In this document: positions 6,458 through 15,301 of the stretch, one piece after another
How the letters are laid out: every line of letters begins with the position of its first letter
Numbering within the stretch: position 1 is the first letter of the stretch
Assembly (NCBI GenBank): GCA_903922535.1
Contig: CAIXUF010000390.1
Location: forward strand, 1 to 16,735
Reading direction: 5' to 3'
Source of the DNA: Candidatus Hydrogenedentota bacterium
GTDB lineage: Bacteria; Hydrogenedentota; Hydrogenedentia; Hydrogenedentiales; CAITNO01
DNA length: 16,735 nt
Made by a program: the position numbers and the translations under genes
Notes under the pieces: model-generated
What the model saw: only the letters and a program-made list of their open reading frames with translations
What the model was told of the DNA's origin: nothing
The model's database searches: none

Positions 6458-9400
6458 TGGACGCCGCTCCCCGCATTCCTGATCTTGTTGAACAGGGTGC
6501 TTTCCACTTCGACTTTCGGGTCCCGCGAGAGCGCCTGCCGGTAGGCCGCTTCGGCACCTGCCATGTCGCCCAAAGCTTCCAGTGCCAGCCCAAGGTGCAG
6601 TTGTGGTACGGCCGCATCCGGGTGGGCCTGAACAATTCCTTTCCAGAGTTCAGTGCACGGCTGCGAATCCGGGCCAGCCGACTTGCACAGTGTGTCCAGT
6701 CTTCCCGCAGTTTTGGGCGATTCCGGGGCAACCGTGAGCAGCCGGACGCACGCGTCCATCGCGCCCGCGCGGTCACCGGCCTGTTCAAGCGCCTCCGACT
6801 GTCCGAAGAGCAGGGGGGGCGCATCGTGGAATACGGTCAACCCTTTGCTGTATGCGCCAAGGGCCGCGTGCATCTCGCCCTTCTCCCGGAGACGCCGCGC
6901 CGCGTCGTCAAGGGCGGCAATCACGCCTTCTTTGGGCAGGCCGGGCACCTGCGACATGGACAGGAGTTCCTTGATCCCTTCTTCGGCATTTCCTCCAGAG
7001 ACCTCCAGAACGGCGCGGGCAATCCAGGCGTCTTGAAGCCCCGGGTTGATCTTAAACGACGCCTGATAGGCGGCGGCCGCATCGTCCCAGCGCTCAAGAG
7101 ACTCCAGGCTCTTTCCCAGATAGAACTGCGGAATGGCCGCGTCGGGATGCGCCGCGCTGAGCACCTTCCATGTCTCCAGCCGCTTTTCGGGCCTGTACTT
7201 CACGAGCAACGCATCGAGTTGTGAGGCGCAATAGGGCGACTCGGGCCTTTCCCGAAGCAGGCTGAGGAACTGTTCAGCCCCCTCGTCAGGCTTGCCCGCC
7301 CCGGCGAGCACCTCGCCCAAATGCACCCGGTGCCAGCCATCGTTGGGCGCCAGCGAGACGGCCCGGCGGTACAGTTCCTCTGCGCGCGCCATGTCTCCAT
7401 CGCCGGCCTTGCGGGCTGCGGCGTCGGCAAACGCCTGCGCGCCGGAATAGGCAATCGAGGGATCGGCGGCAACGGCCTGGTCCACCAGCGCCAGTCCTTC
7501 AGCCTCCCGCCCGTGGGCCGCCATGATGGTGCCGAGGCGCACGCGGGCCGGTTGCCGGTTCACGTCCGCCTGCAGTGCGGCCTCATATTCACGCTGTGCC
7601 TCTTCCGTTTTCCCGGCCTTTTCCAGCGCCATGCCGAGATGAACGAGGCACTCGATGCACTCGGCATGTTCCGTTGCCAGCGCGCGCCATCGGGAGACGC
7701 GCTCCTCCGGGGTGGCCCCCGACTCAAGCAACTGATCCATTTGCAGGGCCGCATATTCGTCGGGTGCCTGCGTTATCGCGGCGGCCAGCGCGGCCAGCGC
7801 GCCCTGCAGGTCTCCCGCCGTTTTGAGGGCGGTGGCGGTCTCGATGCGCAGCCAGTGGTCGTCTGGACGGAGTTCAATCGCCTGCCGGTAGAGCCAGATC
7901 GCGTTCTGCGCGTCTCCCGCCTTGAGCCGGTCATCGGCGGCCTTGACGCAGTGGTCCGCGCCGCTGGGGGCGAGGGTTCTGTCTCCCGCCGCGGCCTTGC
8001 GGAACATTTCGGCGGCCCGCTGCCATTGCCCCGCATCCAGCAGTGTCCGGCCGTAGTCCATCAACTGCGCGGCATGTTCCGGGCTTATGTTGAAAGCCCG
8101 CTCGTGTTCTGACAAAGCCCTTTCCACATTGCCTGAAGCCGCATAGGCGAGGGCAAGATGATGGGCGGGCACGAATGCGGAAGGATGTTGACCGCACAAG
8201 GCCTGCCAGGCGGCCAGGCGTCCGGTCGGGTCCTTTTCCTCATCATACATCTGGTCCACATGGTTGGCCAGTTCGGCAGACTCCGGTTCGCGCGCGAGCA
8301 CTTCCAGATACTGCGCAAGTGCGTCTGTTTTCCGCCCAAGACGCTCATAGGTCTTGCCCAGATTCAACTTGTGCCATTGCGCGTCGGGAGCGACATGGAT
8401 CGCCGTGCGGTAAAGGCCCACGGCGGCCTGCAGGTCTCCCGCCGCCGAACATTCCTCGGAAAAGCGATCCAGGACCAGTCCTGCCTCGGCACAGCGGTCC
8501 GGATTGAGTGAGGCAAGGACCGGCCACGCCTGACTCCAGACAAAGGGGTCGTGATGGGCCTCCAACAGGGCCTCCAACGCGTGGCGAATGCGCCCGTCGT
8601 AGGGATAGCGCAGGGCGGCACGGCACAGGCCCGAAACCGTCTCGTCCGGTCTGCCGCCCCATTTGGCGCGGCATAGTTCCCACCGCTTGGTCCACGGACT
8701 CAACTTGTCCGCAATGAACTGCGACCTGTCGTCGGGAACCGTGATGAAAAGATGTAACGGAAACTGCGCGGCGTTGGCGACCCGGAACAGCCCCCGAACC
8801 CGATCGCGCCGGGACTCGGGCACGGCAATCCCGACAAAACGTCCCCGCTCGGCCTTGCCCTCGCCATACCGGCCAACATTTGCACTTGCGGGCCAGTTCA
8901 ATTCGAGCACCGGCAAAAAACAGGTCAGCGGTGTTTTCTTGGACAGATCTTTCACCAGCGGATAGACGTCCTGGGTGAAATCCACCACGAACCCGCCTTC
9001 ATAAACCATTCTGACGGGAAAGACCGGCGGTGCCCAGTCAAGTTGCAGCGCAAGCAGCGCCTGGGCGGCCTCAAACGGAGCCACGCTCGCCTCGGGCCCC
9101 AATCCGGGAACGGGCTTCAGGGGCTCGACAAGCACCCATCCGTCCTTGTGGGGCACTTCGCGAAAAGGCACCGGCTCAAGCGAGGCGGCGCGGTAGCGTT
9201 CCAGCACACGGTCAACAGACCGTGTTTGAAGGCGGTCAAGGCACCATCCCGTCACGGCCAGCAGCGCAAGGAAGGCCAGAATGCCCGCCGATGCCCGGAC
9301 GACGGGACGCCACGGGATCCGGTATCCGCCAAAGCCCAGACATGCCCTGCGCGCCAGGGTGCGTCCCGCGACGACGAGCAGCCACAGCATCGCCCAGAAC

Positions 9401-10818
9401 GGCACAAAGGAGAGGTGGAAGGCGTGCCGGGTCTGAAAGAGCAGACTTGGGTAGGCGCCAATGTAGACACCAAGCATGGCCAGAAGGACCGAGGCCCGAA
9501 AGTTCACAGCAAACCCCACCGCCAGCGCGAGCAGCACATACAGCACTCCGAAGGTCTCGACGTGCTCGGCAAGCGGCCGGTGAATCCGCGCCCACCAGGG
9601 AATCCAGGGTGACGTGCCGGGGGGCGGCGTGTTGTTTGCGCGGCAGGCGTCCGCCGCCGCGCCTGGGATGCTGAACGCCGATGCCAGCCCGCGGCGGAAA
9701 AAGTCTGCCGGGAAGGTTCGCATCGTTTCCGCGATATACCGTCGTGCGGCGACGACATAAGAGGGCGAGTGGAACATGCCCATGGGGGGGATGTCCCCCT
9801 CCCGAACGGCATACGCCGCGGCGACGGCATGCGCGGACGGGTCGCCCCAGTCCATGTGCTGCACATACGATGCATCCCCGAAAGACATGGCCGATTCGGA
9901 CCGTTCCGAGAAACCCTGCATCAGCGTGTGGACCGACACGGCGCCGTTGTTGGCGCGCATGGCCGAAATGACGGGCGATCCCACAACCGCGATGGACGTC
10001 AATAACAGCAGGCAGGATGCCGCGCGCCACCGCCACGCGCCATGTCCCGCGACCTGAACCACCCACGGCAAGAGCAGGGCAGGGAGAAAGCAGGCAAGCA
10101 AATCCTGGCGAAATCCCCAGCCAAATCCGAGCAGGATTCCGGTGGCCAGCGCCCATGCCAGCAGACCGCGTCCTGAAAAGCGCCGAAGCACCGCCCAGAC
10201 GGCAAGCAGCAGGAAGGCGAGGACAAAGGGTGCCTTGGCAAAGTCCCGCAACGAGGTTGCCATATCCAGCCAAAGCGGCGAGGTGGCCACACAGAGTGCG
10301 CCCAACAGGGACATGATCCGCCCGCAACCGAGCCGGAAAAGGCCGTACAGGACGGCCGCCGTAACCGCATAGAGCAGGGCGACAAACAACATAAACGAGT
10401 GCATGGAGACCCCCATGAGCCGCCACCACCAGCCCAGGGAGAGCACCAGATAGCAGTGCGACAGCACAAAGGGTTCCGTGAAACGGCTGATGAGCGCGGA
10501 GGTGGTGTCCGCTTCAGGCAGGGTTAACTGGCGCTTTTCCCCGTGCAGAAACGCCTTTAATTCGGGAAGAGCGTCTTCCGAGCCGAGAACAAACCCGTGG
10601 CCCGTTCCGATCATGGCCGAAGCGTTAAACATTCCGAAGTAACTGGCGAGTCCCAGCGGCGGGGCTTCTTCACAGAGGTGCAGCACCGGCCACGCCGCTG
10701 AGACGCCCGCAAACGCCGCCGCCAGTACGAACAGCAGTTCCGCAAGACAACGGAAAAGCCGGCTGCCCCGCTGTTTCTCCGGCCCGCCTGATGTGGTGTT
10801 GTTGCCGAAGAATCCCAT
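6454..10818 (-). CDS. B: polytopic membrane (GT-C-like) protein with long TPR tail
   Basis: The protein is 1454 aa. Residues 1-540 contain about 10-11 hydrophobic segments. An acidic pair E50/E51 follows the first one, SPLWLDMATSLRDFAKAP sits at 180-197 and GFGWGFRQD at 232-240. The layout (acidic residues after helix 1, an Arg-containing loop after a later SP motif) resembles GT-C glycosyltransferases, but I do not recognise the family and no motif proves activity. Residues 540-760 are soluble and unassigned. TPR units run from about 780 to 1454 and include three full 173-174-aa super-repeats. The start overlaps the A1 stop by one base (TAATG), with AGGGGC seven bases upstream. Unlike A1 and A2 it lacks the beta-rich region. 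It could instead be a transport or scaffold membrane protein. Confidence 0.8.
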   Translation of the reverse strand: MGFFGNNTTSGGPEKQRGSRLFRCLAELLFVLAAAFAGVSAAWPVLHLCEEAPPLGLASYFGMFNASAMIGTGHGFVLGSEDALPELKAFLHGEKRQLTLPEADTTSALISRFTEPFVLSHCYLVLSLGWWWRLMGVSMHSFMLFVALLYAVTAAVLYGLFRLGCGRIMSLLGALCVATSPLWLDMATSLRDFAKAPFVLAFLLLAVWAVLRRFSGRGLLAWALATGILLGFGWGFRQDLLACFLPALLLPWVVQVAGHGAWRWRAASCLLLLTSIAVVGSPVISAMRANNGAVSVHTLMQGFSERSESAMSFGDASYVQHMDWGDPSAHAVAAAYAVREGDIPPMGMFHSPSYVVAARRYIAETMRTFPADFFRRGLASAFSIPGAAADACRANNTPPPGTSPWIPWWARIHRPLAEHVETFGVLYVLLALAVGFAVNFRASVLLAMLGVYIGAYPSLLFQTRHAFHLSFVPFWAMLWLLVVAGRTLARRACLGFGGYRIPWRPVVRASAGILAFLALLAVTGWCLDRLQTRSVDRVLERYRAASLEPVPFREVPHKDGWVLVEPLKPVPGLGPEASVAPFEAAQALLALQLDWAPPVFPVRMVYEGGFVVDFTQDVYPLVKDLSKKTPLTCFLPVLELNWPASANVGRYGEGKAERGRFVGIAVPESRRDRVRGLFRVANAAQFPLHLFITVPDDRSQFIADKLSPWTKRWELCRAKWGGRPDETVSGLCRAALRYPYDGRIRHALEALLEAHHDPFVWSQAWPVLASLNPDRCAEAGLVLDRFSEECSAAGDLQAAVGLYRTAIHVAPDAQWHKLNLGKTYERLGRKTDALAQYLEVLAREPESAELANHVDQMYDEEKDPTGRLAAWQALCGQHPSAFVPAHHLALAYAASGNVERALSEHERAFNISPEHAAQLMDYGRTLLDAGQWQRAAEMFRKAAAGDRTLAPSGADHCVKAADDRLKAGDAQNAIWLYRQAIELRPDDHWLRIETATALKTAGDLQGALAALAAAITQAPDEYAALQMDQLLESGATPEERVSRWRALATEHAECIECLVHLGMALEKAGKTEEAQREYEAALQADVNRQPARVRLGTIMAAHGREAEGLALVDQAVAADPSIAYSGAQAFADAAARKAGDGDMARAEELYRRAVSLAPNDGWHRVHLGEVLAGAGKPDEGAEQFLSLLRERPESPYCASQLDALLVKYRPEKRLETWKVLSAAHPDAAIPQFYLGKSLESLERWDDAAAAYQASFKINPGLQDAWIARAVLEVSGGNAEEGIKELLSMSQVPGLPKEGVIAALDDAARRLREKGEMHAALGAYSKGLTVFHDAPPLLFGQSEALEQAGDRAGAMDACVRLLTVAPESPKTAGRLDTLCKSAGPDSQPCTELWKGIVQAHPDAAVPQLHLGLALEALGDMAGAEAAYRQALSRDPKVEVESTLFNKIRNAGSGVQ
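6727..8286 (-). repeat. Three ~520-bp higher-order repeats in B, each encoding 173-174 residues
   Basis: Unit boundaries are at 8286, 7764, 7245 and 6726, where the protein reads PESAELA, PDEYAAL, PESPYCA and PESPKTA (residues 845, 1019, 1192 and 1365). Spacings are 174, 173 and 173 residues. Each unit begins with PES...(L/I)D and an R...W..L helix. It continues with HPDAA.P..HLG.ALE, an LG...AA.G...EGLAL(I/V) unit, an AA...L.AGD unit and a YR..L..AL..AGD unit, i.e. five TPR-like helical pairs. The fourth copy, at the C-terminus, is partial (90 residues). Confidence 0.75.
9067..9525 (-). repeat. 459-bp segment of B almost identical to delta-B (15352-15810)
   Basis: Aligned base by base without gaps to 15352-15810, I count 11 mismatches in 459 bp (about 97.6% identity). 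It encodes B residues 432-584, covering the last membrane helices and the start of the soluble region. The block ends at a CCGCCAG (9519-9525) that is also present at 10719-10725. Confidence 0.85.
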
Positions 10819-13800
10819 TACTTTGCCCCTGTCCCGTTCCCGTTGATCCTGTCGAGCGCAGTGCGCGCTTCCGCAAGATTCGGATTAATCTCCAACACTC
10901 TGCCATAGGCGGCCCGCGCACCGGGAATGTCGCCCAAAGCCTCAAGGGCAAGACCCAGGTGCAGGTTCGGAATGGCCGCATCCGGATGTCCGGCCACCAT
11001 GCGTTCCCACTCCGCCAAGCGTGCCGCCCCGTCTCCGCGGCCATCCAGAATTGCGTCAATGCGCACCGATGATTTTGGGGATTCCGGGGCTTGTTCCACC
11101 ACCGCGTTGTATTCGTCTAGCGCCGCCGCACTGTCGCCGGCCGCTTCGAGCGCCGCTGCAAGGTCAGCCCGGTAGCCCAGAACGCTGGGAGTAAAGGAAA
11201 GTGCCTGCCGAAACTCGGCCACGGCCCCGGGCGCATCGCCAACCTGCATGCGCCTTTTCGCAGCGGCGGCGCACGCCTCGGCCGCCTGCCCCTTCTCGCC
11301 GGGCGCGGACGAGACGGCTTCATCGATCAGTTCGCGCCCCCCGTTGATGTCACCCCGCGCGACCAGCAGTGCGCCCAGACGAATCTTGGCAGGAACATGC
11401 CGGGGGTCGCACTTCAATGCGTCTCGATAGGCGGCTTCTGCACCGGCCATGTCTTCAACCGCCTCCAATACCCCGGCCCGGTTGACGGCATACTGGCACG
11501 TGGCGGGCACAAGAGAACAGGCGCACTTGAGGACCACGGCGGCACCCGTGCTGTCTCCCGCCTCCAAGCGCGTCTTTGCGGCAGCGGCGCACAATTCGGC
11601 TGCTTCTCCCGCAATCTGGGGCCGGGCCGAGACAGCTTCTTCAATCAACGCAAGCCCGGAACCTGTGTCTCCGCGGGCCGCGCGCAACTTGCCCAAGTGG
11701 ATCTTCGCGGGTCCATTCCCAGGATTATCCTTCAGGGCGACTTGACAAGCCGTCTCCGCCCCGGCCATGTCACCGGCCGCTTCCAAGGCCAGACACAAAT
11801 GGAGCTGGGGAAGGGCAGCATGCGGGCATGCATCAACCAGACGCTGCCATACGCTCGCGCGTGAAACCGGGTCTCCCCGCCTCTTAAGCATGGCATCAAT
11901 CCGCTCTGAGAGCGGTTCTGACTCAGGCGACTCGCCCATCGCCGCCAGGTATTCCGCCAAGGCGCCCTCATCATCCTTGGCGGCCTCCAGCGCCTGGCCC
12001 AGCGCCATGCGTCGGTCCGGATCATTGGGCGGGCAGGCAATCGCGCGTCTGAGCACCATTGCCGCGCCGCGCGCGTCGCCGGACTTGAGACAAGCCTCGG
12101 TAATGGCCTTGCAGGCATCCGCCACAGGTTGAGTCATGCCAGGGTTTGCCGAGATGGTTTCCCCGAGAAGGTCCAGCCCATTTTCAATTTTACCGCGGCT
12201 TGCCAGTAATCGCGCCAGGAATATCTTCGATGAAGCATCTTCGGGAACAAACTGCAACGCGGCGCGACAGGTGGTCTCGGCACTATCCGTATCACCGGCG
12301 GCAAGGCACCTGCGGGCGGCGGTGGCGCACAGGTCGGCTGCCTGTTTGGCGAGTTCGGGGTTTTGCGTCACGACCGCCGCCGCTAATCCCACGGCTTCCC
12401 CGATATTGCCTTGTTCAAACCGAATCGCCGCCAAACCCATGCGGCATTCTTGATTCTCGGCGTCCTTTTCCACTCCACGGGCAAAGGCCATGGCGGCCTT
12501 CTCCGTGTCGCCCATGCGGTGGCATACACTGCCCAAGCGACCCCACGAAAACGCATCCCCGCGCCTCCCGGCAATGGACTCCCACTGTGCGGCCAAGCCG
12601 GGAGGGTCGCCGCCGCGCATATAACAGGCATCAATTCCCTTTGCCGCCGCCAGACGATAAAGCGGAATTTCCAGTAGGGCTTCATATGCGTCCAGCGCCT
12701 TTTGCGGATCCATTTCGGCAAGCCGGTCCACCGGCCCCACCGGATCGCATTCTTCATCATCACGGCCGGGAATGGCCAGTGGGGAAACCTGTGCATCCAC
12801 TGCCGAACCGTCCATGGAAGGGGGCACGTCACGCCACGAGTGGTATTCCGCGAGCACGTCGTCCTGGCCGAGAAACGGCTTGTAGACCATTCGCGCCCGT
12901 TGAGAGTATGTTTTTCCCGCTTCTGGAGCGCGAAGCACATACTGCCAGTCCCATTCAACGGTCCTGGAATCATTGGCGCTGTCCCGAAGGACAAAGCGGA
13001 TGTCCTCGGGATGTTCAAACATCAGAATGAACGCCATCATATCGCCGTCGGTTGCCTCATTCTGATCGCCGTCCACCAACCCGTAATAGCCGGGTTCGGA
13101 GAAACGCACTCCCCGAACCGGGCGACACCCCTGCATCGCGCCCGCCCGTTCCCATTCCTCTTCAGGCAACCCCATGCGGGCCACCGCGCCGCGTTCGGAA
13201 GGACTTCCGCCGAAGGAAACCCAACCTTCCACCCCATCCCGCGCGCCGGGGAAGTGAATGGTCGGCACGCATGCGCCGCGAACATACGAGGCCCATGAGA
13301 ACGTGATAGGAGCCAGACAATCCCCTTCCCCACGGCATGTTGTCTCGAACAGGATGTCCATAGCGTTCTTTCCGCAAGAGGCGTAGCGGATTCGACAGTC
13401 TAACGGATTCATCGAGGTCGTGACCTGCCTGTGTACGTCAGCACGGGAGGTGGAAGACAGGCACACCTCCGGCGCGGGGGCTTGTGCGGCATCCCAAAGC
13501 AGAGGCTCCTGGGCTAACCGGCCTTTCGTAATAGTCTGGAGGCTGAGGCTGGGCCGCGCAAATATGGGCGCATAAGGGTGCTCACCTGAAGCCAACCACG
13601 TAATACCCATGCCGTTCCCCTCGTTCATGCGGTCCATCACGAACCACCCGCGAAGACCGCCGGAACCAAGAGGAGCCTGAGACACTGCGGAATCCGGCGC
13701 GGAAAACATGTTCTCACCAACCGGAATACGATACACAACTTCCCCCAAATACCTGAACACATGCTTGCTGAACGGCAGGTTGTGGCTGCCAAGAAGCGTT

Positions 13801-15230
13801 TCAAATTCCGCGTTGGACTGCCTTTCCGGCCCCTTGAGACACCACGTTTGAACGCCTTGTTTGTGTAATGCCTGAAGTTCATCCAAGTCAAATTGCGTCC
13901 ATGCGTCCTTCCGCGTCGTCTGCTTTGGACTGAACGGGGCAAGCATCTCAATTCCAGTTATAAAGGGGGCGCCGAACACGAAAACGCGGTCCTCCGGCTT
14001 GACTGTTTCGCGCAGAAATCGGGTCAGAGGAATCCAGGTGCTTCGCTGCGGCCGATTGTGAAACATCGCATCTGCCATGAGGGTGTTCAGCAGCACCAGG
14101 CTGACAGCCATGAACAGCCGGAAGAAGGATGAGCGCACCGCCGTCACGGACAATGCAAAAAGAAGAGGCGCCGCAACGGCGCTGTAAAGCACGTAACGAG
14201 GCAGAAAGCAAGGGGCGTATCCGTATGTCATTAGGACCAGGACCAGGGGTGGGATAACGAGCGTGAGGAATATGAGGACCGGTGCCTTTAGTTTAGCGGA
14301 TGATACGCGCCGGTCGACAGCAGCCGCACCGGCCCTCCCCAGCAATGCACCATTCACAGCCAACGTTAAGATGCCCAGCAGAAGCAGGGTGATCATGGCG
14401 CCGTCTACCATGCTGGTCTGTGCGGAATACAAACCCCAGCAATAGGGCGCACCTGCCAGGCTGGCGCACATTTCCCGGACACCTCCCCAGGACATGGTGG
14501 GAATGAATCCGCTCACAACACGGATCCCCGGGATATCACAGGTGCCCAGCCAAACGCACACGACGAGGACCACAAGCAAATGCGCCGCGCCCCAGGGAAG
14601 CAGGACAACGCGCCGCCTGTGGCACGCCAGCAGAAACACGGCCTGCGGAACAAACAGCAGATTGGCAAACAGATGCGACATGCCAAGCAGCAAATCCACC
14701 AGACAGTTCAGCGTCCATGCCCGTCTGCCCGGCCGGGCCACCGCCCGAATGAGTGTGTAAAGAGAAAGAGCGCCCAGCAGGAAGGTAATCGAGTAATTGC
14801 GTATTTCCAGCGAATAATAGACATGTATCGGCGAGACAGCCAGCAGCGCAGCCGCAATCAGCCCGGTCAGTCTCCCGTGCAGTTCGCTGCCAATGAGATA
14901 CACAACCAGAAGCGCGGCTGCGCTGAAAAGGGCCGACAGCAGGTGCATCCGCAACACGGTCAGTCCAACCGTGCGCGACCAGACATACTCGAAAAGGAAA
15001 TACAGCGGCGCCATTGGGGGGTCGAGTCTGCGGGCGACATGATACGCGTCGGAGAACGTGTGTTCATAAACACATGTGAGCGTTGTCACCTCGTCGGGGT
15101 GCAGACTCTCATCCTCGATCCGGTACAAGCGCAAGAACAGCGCAAAGAACAGGATGCCGAGCAGAATCAAACCCGTCACAAGGCGCTGCCATCCCGGAGT
15201 GGAGAAGATATGTCTCAGTAATGCGACCAT
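10818..15230 (-). CDS. A1: GT-C/PMT_2-like membrane glycosyltransferase fused to beta-rich region and TPR tail
   Basis: The protein is 1470 aa from ATG 15230 and is a paralogue of A2 along its whole length. LHPDE (43-47) gives the acidic pair D46/E47, and SPIHVYYSLEIRNY (133-146) is the second GT-C loop motif. About 11 hydrophobic segments lie in residues 15-395. The beta-rich region covers about 515-830 (GWFVMDRMNEGNGMGIT, GWVSFGGSPSERGAVA, RPVRGVRFSEPGYYG). TPRs run from about 840 to 1455, with roughly one 174-aa block more than A2. I chose 15230 because the 72-nt ORF before it ends there as TAATG and the helix-1 spacing matches A2. ATG 15245 (five residues longer) has no visible ribosome site, and the longer frame to 15359 runs into delta-B. 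The stop overlaps the B start as TAATG. Confidence 0.85.
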   Translation of the reverse strand: MVALLRHIFSTPGWQRLVTGLILLGILFFALFLRLYRIEDESLHPDEVTTLTCVYEHTFSDAYHVARRLDPPMAPLYFLFEYVWSRTVGLTVLRMHLLSALFSAAALLVVYLIGSELHGRLTGLIAAALLAVSPIHVYYSLEIRNYSITFLLGALSLYTLIRAVARPGRRAWTLNCLVDLLLGMSHLFANLLFVPQAVFLLACHRRRVVLLPWGAAHLLVVLVVCVWLGTCDIPGIRVVSGFIPTMSWGGVREMCASLAGAPYCWGLYSAQTSMVDGAMITLLLLGILTLAVNGALLGRAGAAAVDRRVSSAKLKAPVLIFLTLVIPPLVLVLMTYGYAPCFLPRYVLYSAVAAPLLFALSVTAVRSSFFRLFMAVSLVLLNTLMADAMFHNRPQRSTWIPLTRFLRETVKPEDRVFVFGAPFITGIEMLAPFSPKQTTRKDAWTQFDLDELQALHKQGVQTWCLKGPERQSNAEFETLLGSHNLPFSKHVFRYLGEVVYRIPVGENMFSAPDSAVSQAPLGSGGLRGWFVMDRMNEGNGMGITWLASGEHPYAPIFARPSLSLQTITKGRLAQEPLLWDAAQAPAPEVCLSSTSRADVHRQVTTSMNPLDCRIRYASCGKNAMDILFETTCRGEGDCLAPITFSWASYVRGACVPTIHFPGARDGVEGWVSFGGSPSERGAVARMGLPEEEWERAGAMQGCRPVRGVRFSEPGYYGLVDGDQNEATDGDMMAFILMFEHPEDIRFVLRDSANDSRTVEWDWQYVLRAPEAGKTYSQRARMVYKPFLGQDDVLAEYHSWRDVPPSMDGSAVDAQVSPLAIPGRDDEECDPVGPVDRLAEMDPQKALDAYEALLEIPLYRLAAAKGIDACYMRGGDPPGLAAQWESIAGRRGDAFSWGRLGSVCHRMGDTEKAAMAFARGVEKDAENQECRMGLAAIRFEQGNIGEAVGLAAAVVTQNPELAKQAADLCATAARRCLAAGDTDSAETTCRAALQFVPEDASSKIFLARLLASRGKIENGLDLLGETISANPGMTQPVADACKAITEACLKSGDARGAAMVLRRAIACPPNDPDRRMALGQALEAAKDDEGALAEYLAAMGESPESEPLSERIDAMLKRRGDPVSRASVWQRLVDACPHAALPQLHLCLALEAAGDMAGAETACQVALKDNPGNGPAKIHLGKLRAARGDTGSGLALIEEAVSARPQIAGEAAELCAAAAKTRLEAGDSTGAAVVLKCACSLVPATCQYAVNRAGVLEAVEDMAGAEAAYRDALKCDPRHVPAKIRLGALLVARGDINGGRELIDEAVSSAPGEKGQAAEACAAAAKRRMQVGDAPGAVAEFRQALSFTPSVLGYRADLAAALEAAGDSAAALDEYNAVVEQAPESPKSSVRIDAILDGRGDGAARLAEWERMVAGHPDAAIPNLHLGLALEALGDIPGARAAYGRVLEINPNLAEARTALDRINGNGTGAK

Positions 15231-15301
15231 TAATCTGTATTCCATGAATAGGCAGGCGCAGCCAAACTGGAAAACGTGCAGGGAACCTCGGCGCTGGTCA
15301 T
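15230..15301 (-). CDS. 23-codon coupling ORF between delta-B and A1
   Basis: The ATG overlaps the delta-B stop (ATGA), and the TAA overlaps the A1 ATG by one base (TAATG). AAGGTGG lies seven bases upstream of the start, one of the best ribosome sites in the array. The peptide begins MTSAEVPCTFSS, with no recognised domain. It has the same 72-nt length as the ORF before A2. Ungapped, 17 of the first 30 bases agree with that ORF, including ATGA, CGAG and CGTTT, while the peptides do not look alike. That favours a translational relay over a conserved peptide. Confidence 0.42.
   Translation of the reverse strand: MTSAEVPCTFSSLAAPAYSWNTD

Noticed and set aside
6439..8112. Plus-strand open frames of about 260 codons opposite the TPR region of B
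   Set aside because: The repeated TPR codon pattern creates stop-poor complementary frames. No ribosome site or domain was found.
6727..8286. Regular ~520-bp repeats considered as a CRISPR or satellite array
   Set aside because: The period is fully explained by in-frame TPR super-repeats. Units are diverged and there are no short identical repeats with unique spacers.
12146..13030. Long plus-strand open frame (294 codons) opposite A1
   Set aside because: It has an Arg/Pro-rich, compositionally odd translation, is antisense to conserved A1 domains, and has no counterpart opposite A2.
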